This document shows positions 18,633 to 27,038 of a DNA stretch of 64,000 nucleotides, one piece after another (within the stretch, counting starts at the first letter, position 1; the number at the start of each line of letters is the position of its first letter). The notes beneath the pieces are model-generated. The model saw only the letters and a program-made list of their open reading frames with translations. It made no database searches and was not told the origin of the DNA. Both the position numbers and the translations under genes were made by a program. This DNA is from Leifsonia sp. fls2-241-R2A-40a (GTDB taxonomy: Bacteria; Actinomycetota; Actinomycetes; Actinomycetales; Microbacteriaceae), in the NCBI RefSeq assembly GCF_030209575.1, contig NZ_JARVRS010000001.1, forward strand, positions 1,240,001 through 1,304,000, in the 5' to 3' direction.

Positions 18633-19403
18633 TCAGGCCTGCGAGCAATCGATGGAATCGATCCCCACGTAGTCGAACTCCGACGCGTCGTCGGGGATCG
18701 TGAGCTCGTAAGGCACCCCCGCCTGGAGGTCGGCGGTGGTGCTCCAGACGTCCATCGTCTCGCCGTCCGGGCTGTCGGAGAAGCTCGCCGTGATCGTCGC
18801 GCCTGCGCAGGACAGCGTCGGCGTGAGCTCGAACGTCCATCCGTCGACGTAATGCACCCGGGCGCCGTCGATGTCGTAGTCGTCGGCGGTCGAGCCGTCG
18901 GAACCGGCGCCGTCGCCGGGTGCGGCCGAGGGGATGCCGGACGGGTCGTCGAAGGGCGCCGCGCTGGAGCCGGCCTGCGATTCCGCCAGCCGGCTGGCGC
19001 TGTGCGCGATCGACAGGATGGCGGTGACCGCGATCAGCAGCACGACGAGGCCCGCGGCAACGCTTCCGAGCGTGATGCCGATGATCGCCCCGGTCGAGAG
19101 GCGGCGGCGCGGCCGTGCGGGCGGGTTCCAGAGGCCCGGCGCCGTGGGGGCGCCGGGATAGGCCGCTTGCGGGTATCCCGGATACGGGGTGGTGGCCGCC
19201 GGCTCGCTGGGTGGATACGCCTGCGATCCCGGCGGCTGCCAGGCGGAGGCGGCGAGCAGCGCATCCCGGGCAGCCGTCACGGCGTCCCGCCGCTCCTCGT
19301 CCGCTCCGGCCTCGGCCAGCCGGGCGTCATACGCTCTCTGGACCTCGTCGCGCGTCGCCGACGGCGACACACCCAGCAGTTCTGCCGCCTCGTTCGGACT
19401 CAC
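18633..19403 (-). CDS. Membrane protein with degenerate N-terminal J-like domain
   Basis: 256 residues. The N-terminus reads EAAELLGVSPSATRDEVQRA, like helices I-II of a J-domain, but the HPD tripeptide is absent. A Pro/Tyr/Gly/Ala-rich linker (residues about 60-95), one transmembrane helix (IIGITLGSVAAGLVVLLIAV, about 105-125), a Ser/Gly/Asp-rich stalk and an extracellular domain of about 90 residues with two Cys (LSCAGATI and DSIDCSQA) follow. No enzymatic motif is seen. It probably senses or scaffolds at the membrane, but that is a guess. Confidence 0.75.
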   Translation of the reverse strand: MSPNEAAELLGVSPSATRDEVQRAYDARLAEAGADEERRDAVTAARDALLAASAWQPPGSQAYPPSEPAATTPYPGYPQAAYPGAPTAPGLWNPPARPRRRLSTGAIIGITLGSVAAGLVVLLIAVTAILSIAHSASRLAESQAGSSAAPFDDPSGIPSAAPGDGAGSDGSTADDYDIDGARVHYVDGWTFELTPTLSCAGATITASFSDSPDGETMDVWSTTADLQAGVPYELTIPDDASEFDYVGIDSIDCSQA

Positions 19404-19471
19404 GGCCCGCCCCCTGTCACATCAACGCGTTCGGCTCGATCGTAGACCGGGCCTGGGCATGGGGGGACGGC

Positions 19472-20092
19472 TCAGACGAGCACCTCTCCGAGGCCGCGTA
19501 CGCGCCCGGCGTCACGGCGACCGGGACGCTCGGCCGTGGCGATCTCGCCCAGCTCGCGGATGACGCGGTTGTAGTACGCGGACGCAACGCCGGTCCGATA
19601 GGCGGCCGGCTGGAGGTCGGCCTCGTTGCGGAGCCGGATCTCAGCGCGCGACGCCTCGATCGGGGAGATGATCTTGACTCCGGCGCGATACCGGATGAGA
19701 CGGTGGACCCACTGGTCCAACGGCTCGGGGAGGCCCTTCGGCACACGATCGTGCTCCGCTGCGAGCGACGCCCGACCGCGTGCGGCCGGGCTCGGTCGTG
19801 ACGCGGAGCCGTCGTCGGCCGCCTCCCTCTCTGCGCGTCGACGATCCGCCGCCAGGACCGAGAGCAGGTCGTCGTGACGGTTCGCCTGCTTCGAGAGCAC
19901 GCCGAGCTCGTCGAGGGCCGCCGCGTACTCCTCCTCGTATCCGGCGTACTCGGCAGGATGCGCGGCCCGGTCGTTCGTCAGATCGGTGCGCGCCGTGGCC
20001 GCTTGGGCGCGGGTGAGCACCGTGCGGCCTGCACGCACCCGCTCCAGCCGCCAGGTCCACGTCGCGAGAGGCTCGGGCATCAGCTGGCTCAT
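19472..20092 (-). CDS. Conserved hypothetical protein
   Basis: 206 residues, soluble and rich in Ala, Arg and Glu, without signal peptide or membrane segments. Two similar-looking helical stretches occur (TWTWRLERVRAGRTVLTRAQ near the start and QWVHRLIRYRAGVKIISPIE near residue 135). Both have W-x-x-R-L-x-R-x-R-A-G, suggesting an internal duplication. I do not recognise the family. The ATG start is 6 nt after TACAGT, a leaderless arrangement; longer in-frame extensions upstream are unsupported. Confidence 0.7.
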   Translation of the reverse strand: MSQLMPEPLATWTWRLERVRAGRTVLTRAQAATARTDLTNDRAAHPAEYAGYEEEYAAALDELGVLSKQANRHDDLLSVLAADRRRAEREAADDGSASRPSPAARGRASLAAEHDRVPKGLPEPLDQWVHRLIRYRAGVKIISPIEASRAEIRLRNEADLQPAAYRTGVASAYYNRVIRELGEIATAERPGRRDAGRVRGLGEVLV

Positions 20093-20098
20093 GGGTCC

Positions 20099-20104
20099 AC
20101 TGTA
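20099..20104 (-). promoter_or_regulatory. -10 element, leaderless hypothetical gene
   Basis: TACAGT on the minus strand, then GGACCC, then ATG at 20092. Spacing 6 nt, no ribosome binding site. Confidence 0.6.
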
Positions 20105-20154
20105 GGAAGGACCACCGACATCGCTGCGCCCGACACGACGTCGGCGGTCCGGGC

Positions 20155-20160
20155 TAGCGT
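20155..20160 (+). promoter_or_regulatory. -10 element, leaderless MATE gene
   Basis: TAGCGT lies 8 nt before GTG 20169. The ATG at 20163 is only 2 nt away from it, so the GTG is the better start. Confidence 0.5.
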
Positions 20161-20168
20161 GGATGCTC

Positions 20169-21503
20169 GTGAGCACCATCCTCGACCGTCGCCCGGTGGA
20201 TCGCGAGATCCTCCGCCTCGCCGTCCCTGCCCTGGGCGCGTTGGTGGCGGAGCCGATCTTCCTGCTCGCCGATTCCGCCATGGTCGGACACCTCGGGGTG
20301 GCGCCCCTCGCGGGCCTCGGCATCGCAAGCGCCGTGCTTCAGACGATCGTGGGACTGATGGTCTTCCTCGCCTACAGCACCACCCCCGCGGTGGCGCGCA
20401 GGCTGGGCGCGGGCGACGAGCGCGGGGCCGTCTCCGCCGGCGTGGACGGCTGCTGGCTGGCGCTCGTCCTCGGTGTCGTGCTCGCGGCGGGATGGGCGGC
20501 CGCGCCGTTCCTCGTCGGACTCTTCGGAGCCTCCCCCGACATCGCCGACCAGGCCGCGCAGTACCTGTCGGTCTCGATGCTCGGCCTCCCGGCGATGCTC
20601 CTGGTCTTCGCGGCGACCGGGCTCCTGCGCGGACTGCAGGACACCCGCACGCCCCTGGCCGTCGCCGTGGCCGGCTTCGCCGCGAACATCCTGCTCAACT
20701 ACGTCTTCATCTACGTCGCGGGTCTCGGCATCGCCGGCTCCGCGCTGGGCACCGTCGCCGCCCAGTGGGGCATGGTGCTCGTGTACGCGATCATCGTCGT
20801 CCGCCACGCGCGCCGGGTCGGCGCCTCGCTCCTCCCCCATCACACCGGGATCGGGCGGACAGCCCGCTCCGGAGGCTGGCTGTTCCTGCGGACCGTCAGC
20901 CTGCGAGCGGCCATGCTGCTCGCCGTCTTCGTGGCGACGCGACTCGGACCGGACGAGCTGGCCGCGTTCCAGGTCACCATGACCATCTTCGCGACGCTCG
21001 CATTCGCCCTCGACGCCCTCGCGATCGCGGCGCAGGCCCTGATCGGGAAGGGACTCGGGTCCGGCGACCTCCCGAGCGTCCGCGCGGTGCTGCGCCGCTG
21101 CGTGCAGTGGGGCATCGGAGCGGGCGTCGTGCTCGGCGCGGCGACCGTGGCGCTCAGCCCGTTCGCCGCCGGACTGTTCACCAGCGATCCCTCGGTCGCG
21201 GCCCTGCTCCCGCTGTCGCTCGCCATCATCGGCGTCGGCGCCCCCTTGGGCGGTTACGTGTTCGTGCTCGACGGGGTGCTGATCGGCGCCGGCGACGCGC
21301 GTTACCTGGCCCTCACGGGCCTCGCGAACGTGGCCGTGTTCGTGCCGCTCGCCGTGGCGGCGGCCGTCTGGGGCGGCCACGATGCCACCGGGCTCGCCTG
21401 GCTCACCGCCGCGTTCGCGTTCGGCTATCTCGGCGCGCGCGCCGTCACCCTGGGCCTTCGCGCGCACGGCCGCACGTGGATGCGCGCGGGCGCGACCGTC
21501 TGA
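20169..21503 (+). CDS. MATE family efflux transporter (DinF-like)
   Basis: 444 residues with 12 hydrophobic segments. The opening RPVDREILRLAVPALGALVAEPIFLLADSAMVGHLG is the MATE N-terminal block (first part RPVDREILRLAVPALG). The second repeat starts near LFLRTVSLRAAMLLAVFVAT. DinF-like MATE proteins export cationic drugs or metabolites using Na+ or H+ gradients. There is no regulator next door. It ends 4 bp before the convergent amidohydrolase gene. Confidence 0.92.
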   Translation: MSTILDRRPVDREILRLAVPALGALVAEPIFLLADSAMVGHLGVAPLAGLGIASAVLQTIVGLMVFLAYSTTPAVARRLGAGDERGAVSAGVDGCWLALVLGVVLAAGWAAAPFLVGLFGASPDIADQAAQYLSVSMLGLPAMLLVFAATGLLRGLQDTRTPLAVAVAGFAANILLNYVFIYVAGLGIAGSALGTVAAQWGMVLVYAIIVVRHARRVGASLLPHHTGIGRTARSGGWLFLRTVSLRAAMLLAVFVATRLGPDELAAFQVTMTIFATLAFALDALAIAAQALIGKGLGSGDLPSVRAVLRRCVQWGIGAGVVLGAATVALSPFAAGLFTSDPSVAALLPLSLAIIGVGAPLGGYVFVLDGVLIGAGDARYLALTGLANVAVFVPLAVAAAVWGGHDATGLAWLTAAFAFGYLGARAVTLGLRAHGRTWMRAGATV

Positions 21504-21507
21504 GCGC

Positions 21508-22719
21508 TCAGCCCAGCCACTCCCGAGCGGCCACGACCAGCGCGCGCACACCGGTGTCGATCGTGGGCTGCGGCAGCGGTGCGAAGAACGGGGAGTGGTT
21601 CGTCGGGATGTCCGTCTCGACCGTCCCCGCCGCCACGGCGTTCCGCACGACCTCCGGGTCAGCTCCGCCGAGCATCCAATAGACGAGCGGTACGCCTGCG
21701 GCCGTCGCCAGGTTGCCGACGTCCTCGCTGCCGGACAGCGCGCCGGGTTCCAGCACCTGCTCCTCCCCGAACTCGGCCGCGAACGCCGCGTTGACCCGCG
21801 CCGTCGCCTCCGGGTCGTTCACGGTCACGGGGTACCGCTCGCCCCACTCCATGTCGGGCGCCTTCGGCGCGCCGGACGCCTGCGACTCCGCCGCGATGAT
21901 GCGGTGCACGCCGTCGAGCACGTGCTGGCGCACTTCCTCGTTGAAGCTGCGCACGCTGATGCCGAGGGTCGCCTCGGCGGCGATGATGTTGTTCTTCGTG
22001 CCGGCGTGCAGGCTGCCGACCGTCACCACGGCGGTCTCCTGCGGCGCGATCTCGCGCGACACCACCGTCTGCAGCCGCATGACGGTCGCCGCCGCCATCA
22101 CCACCGGGTCGATGGTGGTGTGCGGCTGGGATCCGTGGCCGCCGCGCCCGTGCAGCGTCACCTCCATCGTGTCCACCGCCGCCATGGCCGGCCCGGAGTG
22201 GGCGCCGACCATCCCGGCCGGCTGCGGCAGCACGTGCTGTCCGAGCACGACGTCCGGCACCGGCACCTTCTCATAGAGGCCGTCGTCGACCATGACCTGC
22301 GCGCCGCCGCCGTGCTCCTCGGCCGGCTGGAACAGCGCGACCAGCGTGCCCGACCACTCGTCGCGCGCGGCGGTCAGCGCCTCGACCGCTCCGAGAAGGC
22401 AGGTGATGTGGATGTCGTGGCCGCACGCGTGCATGAGCGGTACGGCGTTCCCGGCCTCGTCCGCGACCGTCTGCGTGGAGGCCCACGGCAGGCCGGTCTG
22501 CTCGCGCACCGGCAGCGCATCCATGTCGGCCCGGAGCAGCACCGTCGGGCCATCGCCGTTGCGTAGGATGCCCACGACACCGGTCGTGGCGATGCCGGTG
22601 TGCACCTCGTCCAAGCCGAGTTGCGTCAGCCTGTCGGCGACGATTCCCGCGGTGCGGTGTTCGGTGAAGGCGAGCTCGGGGTGGGCGTGCAGGTCGCGGT
22701 ACAGCGCTTCGAGATCCAT
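21508..22719 (-). CDS. M20D family amidohydrolase
   Basis: 403 residues. Metal ligands are visible in LRADMDALPV, PLMHACGHDIHITCLLG and LFQPAEEHGGGAQVM (the catalytic Glu pair). The dimerisation domain contains GRGGHGSQPHTTIDPV. This is the N-acyl-L-amino acid, hippurate or IAA-amino acid hydrolase group; the natural substrate is unknown. The start is 6 nt after TAGGCT on this strand, a leaderless arrangement. It lies downstream of a divergent LacI regulator's 3' end and is not obviously part of an operon. Confidence 0.93.
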   Translation of the reverse strand: MDLEALYRDLHAHPELAFTEHRTAGIVADRLTQLGLDEVHTGIATTGVVGILRNGDGPTVLLRADMDALPVREQTGLPWASTQTVADEAGNAVPLMHACGHDIHITCLLGAVEALTAARDEWSGTLVALFQPAEEHGGGAQVMVDDGLYEKVPVPDVVLGQHVLPQPAGMVGAHSGPAMAAVDTMEVTLHGRGGHGSQPHTTIDPVVMAAATVMRLQTVVSREIAPQETAVVTVGSLHAGTKNNIIAAEATLGISVRSFNEEVRQHVLDGVHRIIAAESQASGAPKAPDMEWGERYPVTVNDPEATARVNAAFAAEFGEEQVLEPGALSGSEDVGNLATAAGVPLVYWMLGGADPEVVRNAVAAGTVETDIPTNHSPFFAPLPQPTIDTGVRALVVAAREWLG

Positions 22720-22725
22720 GCGGTC

Positions 22726-22731
22726 AGCCTA
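22726..22731 (-). promoter_or_regulatory. -10 element, leaderless M20 amidohydrolase
   Basis: TAGGCT on the minus strand, followed by GACCGC and the ATG at 22719. Confidence 0.7.
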
Positions 22732-22770
22732 CGACGGACCCTTCGGCGGCCCGGGTGGTGGCGCGCAGCG

Positions 22771-23841
22771 CTACCGCGAGCGGGGCGCTGCCGTGGTGTT
22801 TCCCAGATGGAACTCGCTGGTGAAGGTCGCCGGATGCGGCTGTCCGCCCTCGAGCATCTCCACGACGGCGCGCCCTGCCGCCCGACCCTTGTCCACCGCC
22901 GGCTGGACCAGCGTGGTCAGGTCGTACGGCCACAGGCCGTCGACGCGCACGCCGTCGAACCCCACCACGCTGACGTCGCCGGGAACCTCGAGACCCAGCT
23001 CCTCCGCGGCGCGGATGACGCCCGCGGCGAGCAGGTCGCTCTGCGCGATGACGGCCGTCGGCCGGCTGCCGGCGTCGGCGAGCAGCGCGCGCCCGGCCGA
23101 CCGGCCCTCCTCCACGAAGGAGCCGCGGGTGACCCAGCCGGGAGCCTCGGGGAAGACGTCGCGGGCTCCGCTCAGTCGTTCCAGCGCGGTGGTGGAGCTG
23201 GCGGCGGCGAGGCGTTCGGCCGTGAGCGGGCCACGGGCACGGTCGCGAGTGAGGGAGAGTGTCACGATCGCGACGTCGCGGTGCCCGAGGTCGGAGAGGT
23301 GCTGCGCGGCGACGCGGGTCGCCTCGCGGTTGTCCTGACCGATGGTCGGGACGCCGTCCGCCGGATCCCCCTCGATCGCGACCAGCGGAATGCCGCGCTG
23401 GCGCAGGGTGGCGACCGACTCGTCGAGCCGCGGGCTGCAGCCGATCAGCACCACCGCATCCATCGGGGCGTCCTCGATGCGCTGCGCGGCCTCGCCGGCG
23501 TCGGTGAGGATGAGGAGACCCGCGTCGATCGCGCCGATCTCCTCGGTGATGCCGTCGAGCAGCGCGATCTTGATCGGGTCGCGGAAGGCGTCGCGCACCC
23601 GCTCCTCCATCACCACGCCGACGATTCCGGAGCGCCCGCGGCGCAGCGAGCGCGCGCGCGGGTCGGGTCCGGCGTAGTTGAGGGTCTTCGCGGCCGCGAG
23701 CACGCGCTCGCGGGTGGCGTCGGAGACGGGGCCCGTTCCGGAGAAGGCGAGGGATGCGGTGGAGTTCGACACACCGGCCAGGCGGGCGACCGCGGCCAGC
23801 GTCGGCCGGACGCCCACAGAGGCTGTGCTGGGTTCGTTCAC
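22771..23841 (-). CDS. LacI family transcriptional regulator
   Basis: 356 residues. The HTH is TLAAVARLAGVSNSTASLAF (about residues 14-33), followed by the hinge helix region (AKTLNYAGPDPRARSLRRG) and a periplasmic-binding-like effector domain (IVGVVMEERV to the C-terminus). It is divergent from an MFS transporter and shares with it a perfect 28-bp palindrome of LacI type. It therefore probably represses both itself and the transporter, releasing on binding a sugar or nucleoside. The GTG start is 7 nt after TAAGCT. Confidence 0.93.
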   Translation of the reverse strand: MNEPSTASVGVRPTLAAVARLAGVSNSTASLAFSGTGPVSDATRERVLAAAKTLNYAGPDPRARSLRRGRSGIVGVVMEERVRDAFRDPIKIALLDGITEEIGAIDAGLLILTDAGEAAQRIEDAPMDAVVLIGCSPRLDESVATLRQRGIPLVAIEGDPADGVPTIGQDNREATRVAAQHLSDLGHRDVAIVTLSLTRDRARGPLTAERLAAASSTTALERLSGARDVFPEAPGWVTRGSFVEEGRSAGRALLADAGSRPTAVIAQSDLLAAGVIRAAEELGLEVPGDVSVVGFDGVRVDGLWPYDLTTLVQPAVDKGRAAGRAVVEMLEGGQPHPATFTSEFHLGNTTAAPRSR

Positions 23842-23848
23842 GTGTGAT

Positions 23849-23854
23849 AGCTTA
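23849..23854 (-). promoter_or_regulatory. -10 element, leaderless lacI-type gene
   Basis: TAAGCT on the minus strand, 7 nt before the GTG at 23841. The 28-bp operator begins 1 bp upstream of it, covering the -35 region. Confidence 0.65.
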
Positions 23855-23855
23855 G

Positions 23856-23883
23856 TCGAATCGTTTCGATCGAAACGATTCGA
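23856..23883. promoter_or_regulatory. Double LacI-family operator, 28-bp perfect palindrome
   Basis: The left half TCGAATCGTTTCGA (23856-23869) is followed directly by its exact reverse complement TCGAAACGATTCGA (23870-23883). Each 14-mer is by itself a near-palindrome with the central CG step and TCGAA/TTCGA arms of LacI-family sites, so this reads as two abutting operators. It sits in the only space between the regulator and the transporter. Confidence 0.85.
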
Positions 23884-23910
23884 GCCGACGAAACCCCAGG
23901 AAACGCACCG

Positions 23911-25173
23911 ATGTCACAGCCGACCCCGACCGCGCGCTCCCGACACGAGCTCACCGCCTGGCGGAACGCCGTCTTCGTCATCTTCATCCTCTCCGGGCTG
24001 GCGCTCGCCACGTGGGTCGCCCGCATCCCGGGCATCCGCGACGACCTCGGGCTCGGCAAGGACCCGTCGGCGGTCGGCCTGCTCATCCTCGGGATGTCGA
24101 TCGGCGCCATCCTCGGACTGACCGTCTCCTCCCCCGTCCTCGTGCGCGTCGGCCCGCACCGCGGGATGGTCGCGGGCCTGGTGATCGTGTCGATCGGCAT
24201 CCTGTTCATCGGCTTCGGCGCCACCACCTTCCACTCGGTGCCCTCGGTCGCGATCGGCCTCATCCTGCTCGGCTTCGGCAACGGGATGGTCGACGTGATG
24301 ATGAACGTCGAGGCCACGGCGGTCGAGCGCGAGGTCGGCAAGACGCTGCTGCCGCTCATGCACGCCTGCTTCAGCCTGGGCACCGTGATCGGGGCCGGGA
24401 TCGGCGCCGCCGCCGCAGCCCTCGGCATCCCCGTCGTGTGGCACCTGCTCGGCATCGCCGTGATCGTGGTCGTGATCGCCGTGGTGGCTGTCCGCTTCAT
24501 CCCGCGCGAGGCCGAGCTGGGCGACGAGGCGGCGGAGACGGTCACGGTGCCGTTCGGTCAGCGGATGCGCGACTCGTTGGCGGTCTGGGCGGACTGGCGC
24601 CTCATCCTGATCGGCGTCGTCATGCTCGGGATGGCGTTCGGCGAAGGCTCTGCGAACGACTGGATCTCGCTCGCGGTGGTCGACGGCCACGGCCAGGCGA
24701 ACTCCGTCGGAGCGCTCGTGTTCGGGTTCTTCGTTGTCGCGATGACGGTCGGCCGTGTCGTTGGCGGACCGATCGTCGACCGCATCGGCCGCGTCAACGC
24801 CATCCGGATCACCGCCGGGATGGGCGCCGTCGGACTGGTGCTCTTCATCGTCGGCGGCCCCATGTGGCTCGTCGTGATCGGAACGGTGCTGTGGGGGTTC
24901 GGCGTCTCGCTGGGCTTCCCCCTCGGCATGTCGGCGGCGGCCGACGGCGCGGCCAACCCGGCTGCGCGCGTCTCGGCGGTCGCGATCATCGGGTACTGCG
25001 CCTTCCTCGCCGGACCGCCCCTCCTGGGCTTCCTCGGGCAGCACTACGGTCTGCTGAACGCGCTGTTCCTCGTCCTCGCCCTGCTGGTGGCCGCGTTCCT
25101 GGCCGCACCCGCCGTACGCCCCGTCGCGGCGCCGGCCGTCCGCTCCCGCGAGAGCGCGCCGGACCCCGCCTGA
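23911..25173 (+). CDS. MFS transporter (YbjJ/FucP-like)
   Basis: 420 residues and 12 hydrophobic segments. RNAVFVIFILSGLALATWVA opens helix 1. The conserved LGFGNGMVDVMMNVEA in helix 4 and GMAFGEGSANDW in helix 7 are typical of the YbjJ-like MFS branch. It is a predicted proton-coupled permease; the substrate is unknown, although regulation by a LacI-type protein suggests a sugar or related compound. CAGGAAA precedes the ATG. The two hairpins at 25183-25240 follow its stop codon. Confidence 0.9.
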   Translation: MSQPTPTARSRHELTAWRNAVFVIFILSGLALATWVARIPGIRDDLGLGKDPSAVGLLILGMSIGAILGLTVSSPVLVRVGPHRGMVAGLVIVSIGILFIGFGATTFHSVPSVAIGLILLGFGNGMVDVMMNVEATAVEREVGKTLLPLMHACFSLGTVIGAGIGAAAAALGIPVVWHLLGIAVIVVVIAVVAVRFIPREAELGDEAAETVTVPFGQRMRDSLAVWADWRLILIGVVMLGMAFGEGSANDWISLAVVDGHGQANSVGALVFGFFVVAMTVGRVVGGPIVDRIGRVNAIRITAGMGAVGLVLFIVGGPMWLVVIGTVLWGFGVSLGFPLGMSAAADGAANPAARVSAVAIIGYCAFLAGPPLLGFLGQHYGLLNALFLVLALLVAAFLAAPAVRPVAAPAVRSRESAPDPA

Positions 25174-25182
25174 CCCCCGTAC

Positions 25183-25240
25183 GATTTGCGCCAAATCTTC
25201 GGAATGCGCGCGGAATGACGGAGATTTGGCACAAATCTCC
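25183..25240. terminator. Two related hairpins between convergent genes
   Basis: GATTTG-CGC-CAAATC (25183-25197) is followed 22 bp later by GGAGATTTG-GCA-CAAATCTCC (25220-25240). Both share a GATTTG-N3-CAAATC core with a 3-nt loop. They lie between the convergent MFS and lactonase genes, so termination in both directions is likely. No strong T-tract follows, so another role, such as protein binding to the shared core, is possible. Confidence 0.6.
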
Positions 25241-25246
25241 AGGGCG

Positions 25247-26293
25247 TCAGACGAAGCGCAGGCAGACCGGGGTCGGGATGGGCGACGCCCCGAGCAGGCG
25301 CAGCGTCCGTGCCGCGTCGTCGAAGGCGAACACGGTGACTTCGTCACTGTCCTGGCAGGCCGCGAGCACGCGGTCGCCGTCGGGCGAGATCACCAGGTCG
25401 CGCGGAGTCCGTCCGCCGACCGGCACCGACGCGACCAGCGACACCCGGGACGCCCGCGCGTCGAACGCGAAGACCGCGACCGTGTCGTCCCCCCGATTGC
25501 TGACCAGCACCGTGTCGCCCGACGCGCTGATGCACACGGCCGCCGGAGCGTTGTCCCCGTCGGCGTCGTCCGCGCGGGTGGTCGTGCTCTGCGTCCGCAC
25601 GAACCGGTCGCCGTCGCGCCGGAGCACATCCACACTCGAGTCCAGCTCGTTCGCGAGCACGGCGTGCCGGCCGTCGGGGTGGAAGGCGAGGTGCCGTGGG
25701 CCAGCCGAACCCACCACCACGGTCGCTTCCGGCCGGAGCGTCAGTGCGCCGTCCGCGGAGAGGGCGTACCAGCGCACCTCCCCCAGCCCGAGGTCGACGA
25801 CGACGACGTCCCCGGTCACCGGGTCGACGCTGAGCTGGTGGACGTGCGGCGCCTCCTGCCGCTCGGGATCGGGCCCGCGGCCCTCGTGCTGCACGAACGC
25901 GGTGCGCTCACCGAGCGAGCCGTCGGCCTCCAGCGCGAACACCGACACCGTCCCGCCGCCGTACGTGCCCGCGATGAGCAGCCGCCCCGACGGATGCACG
26001 ACCAAGTGCGCAGGCGACGGGCCTCCGCTCGACACGGAGTTCCGCTCGGTCAGGGCCCCGTCGGCGCCGCGCGCGAACGCCACCAGCCGCCCGTCGGGCT
26101 CGGTCTCGCTCACCGCATACGCAGCGGAGCCGTCCGGGGAGACGGACACCCAGGACGGGTTCTCGACGCGCGCCGCGACCGCGACGTCCGTGACCGCCGT
26201 GCCGTCGAAGCGCGCCGAGACCACGCCGTCCGCGTGGCCGTCGACGTGCGGGAGGCGCTCGGTGTAGGTGCCGATGAGGAGGTCGCGGGTCAT
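25247..26293 (-). CDS. Lactonase family beta-propeller protein (6-phosphogluconolactonase-like)
   Basis: 348 residues made of repeated beta-propeller blades, for example SWVSVSPDGSAAYAVSE, HLVVHPSGRLLIAGTYGGG, HLAFHPDGRHAVLANELDSS and DLVISPDGDRVLAACQDSDE. This is the YbhE/Pgl-type seven-bladed propeller; E. coli Pgl hydrolyses 6-phosphogluconolactone. Many actinobacterial members are uncharacterised, so the substrate is uncertain. The ATG at 26293 lies 6 nt after TTGGAT, a weaker match to the leaderless pattern. It is divergent from nucS. Confidence 0.88.
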   Translation of the reverse strand: MTRDLLIGTYTERLPHVDGHADGVVSARFDGTAVTDVAVAARVENPSWVSVSPDGSAAYAVSETEPDGRLVAFARGADGALTERNSVSSGGPSPAHLVVHPSGRLLIAGTYGGGTVSVFALEADGSLGERTAFVQHEGRGPDPERQEAPHVHQLSVDPVTGDVVVVDLGLGEVRWYALSADGALTLRPEATVVVGSAGPRHLAFHPDGRHAVLANELDSSVDVLRRDGDRFVRTQSTTTRADDADGDNAPAAVCISASGDTVLVSNRGDDTVAVFAFDARASRVSLVASVPVGGRTPRDLVISPDGDRVLAACQDSDEVTVFAFDDAARTLRLLGASPIPTPVCLRFV

Positions 26294-26299
26294 GCGCCC

Positions 26300-26305
26300 A
26301 TCCAA
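26300..26305 (-). promoter_or_regulatory. Weak -10 element TTGGAT for the lactonase gene
   Basis: TTGGAT, GGGCGC, ATG on the minus strand. The spacing equals the leaderless class, but the hexamer lacks the usual A at position 2. Confidence 0.35.
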
Positions 26306-26330
26306 CCACCGCCCTGGCGCCCCCTGCGCT

Positions 26331-26336
26331 TAGGAT
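26331..26336 (+). promoter_or_regulatory. -10 element, leaderless nucS
   Basis: TAGGAT, GTTCCG, then the GTG at 26343: a 6-nt spacing with no ribosome binding site. Confidence 0.75.
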
Positions 26337-26342
26337 GTTCCG

Positions 26343-27038
26343 GTGCGTCTCGTCATTGCCAACTGCTCCGTCGACTATGCGGGCCGGCTCAGCGCGCACC
26401 TGCCGCTGGCGACACGGCTGCTCATGCTGAAGGCCGACGGCAGCCTCCTGGTGCACTCGGACGGCGGCTCGTACAAGCCGCTCAACTGGATGAGCCCGCC
26501 CTGCACCCTGACCGTCGACGAGCCGGACGACCTGCAGCGGGCGGCCGGCATCAGCGAGGTCTGGCGCGTCACCCAGGCCAAGACGGCCGACATGCTCATC
26601 GTGTCCATCCACGAGGTCCTCAGCGACACCGCGCACGACCTGGGCGTCGACCCAGGACTGCAGAAGGATGGCGTGGAGGCGCACCTGCAGAAGCTGCTAG
26701 CCGAGCAGATCCATCTCCTCGGCGACGGGCACGTGCTGGTCCGGCGCGAGTACATGACGGCGATCGGGCCGGTCGACATCCTGGCCCGGGACGGAGCCGG
26801 CGCCGCGGTGGCCGTGGAGCTTAAGCGTCGCGGCGACATCGACGGCGTGGAGCAGCTGACCCGGTACCTGGAGCTGATGAACCGCGACCCGCACCTCGCC
26901 CCCGTCACCGGCGTCTTCGCCGCCCAGGAGATCAAGCCTCAGGCCCGCACACTGGCCGAGGACCGCGGCATCCGCTGCCTGGTCCTCGACTACGACGCGA
27001 TGCGCGGGCTCGACGACAGCGACAGCAGGCTCTTCTGA
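26343..27038 (+). CDS. nucS: Mismatch-specific endonuclease NucS/EndoMS
   Basis: 231 residues. [20 protein letters not shown] is the conserved N-terminal start of actinobacterial NucS. The C-terminal RecB-like nuclease carries GPVDILARD and [20 protein letters not shown], giving the metal-binding D and E-x-K residues. In mycobacteria and corynebacteria NucS replaces MutS/MutL in non-canonical mismatch repair by cutting both strands at mispairs, recruited by the sliding clamp. The GTG start is set by the leaderless -10. It overlaps the next gene as TGATG. Confidence 0.96.
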   Translation: MRLVIANCSVDYAGRLSAHLPLATRLLMLKADGSLLVHSDGGSYKPLNWMSPPCTLTVDEPDDLQRAAGISEVWRVTQAKTADMLIVSIHEVLSDTAHDLGVDPGLQKDGVEAHLQKLLAEQIHLLGDGHVLVRREYMTAIGPVDILARDGAGAAVAVELKRRGDIDGVEQLTRYLELMNRDPHLAPVTGVFAAQEIKPQARTLAEDRGIRCLVLDYDAMRGLDDSDSRLF

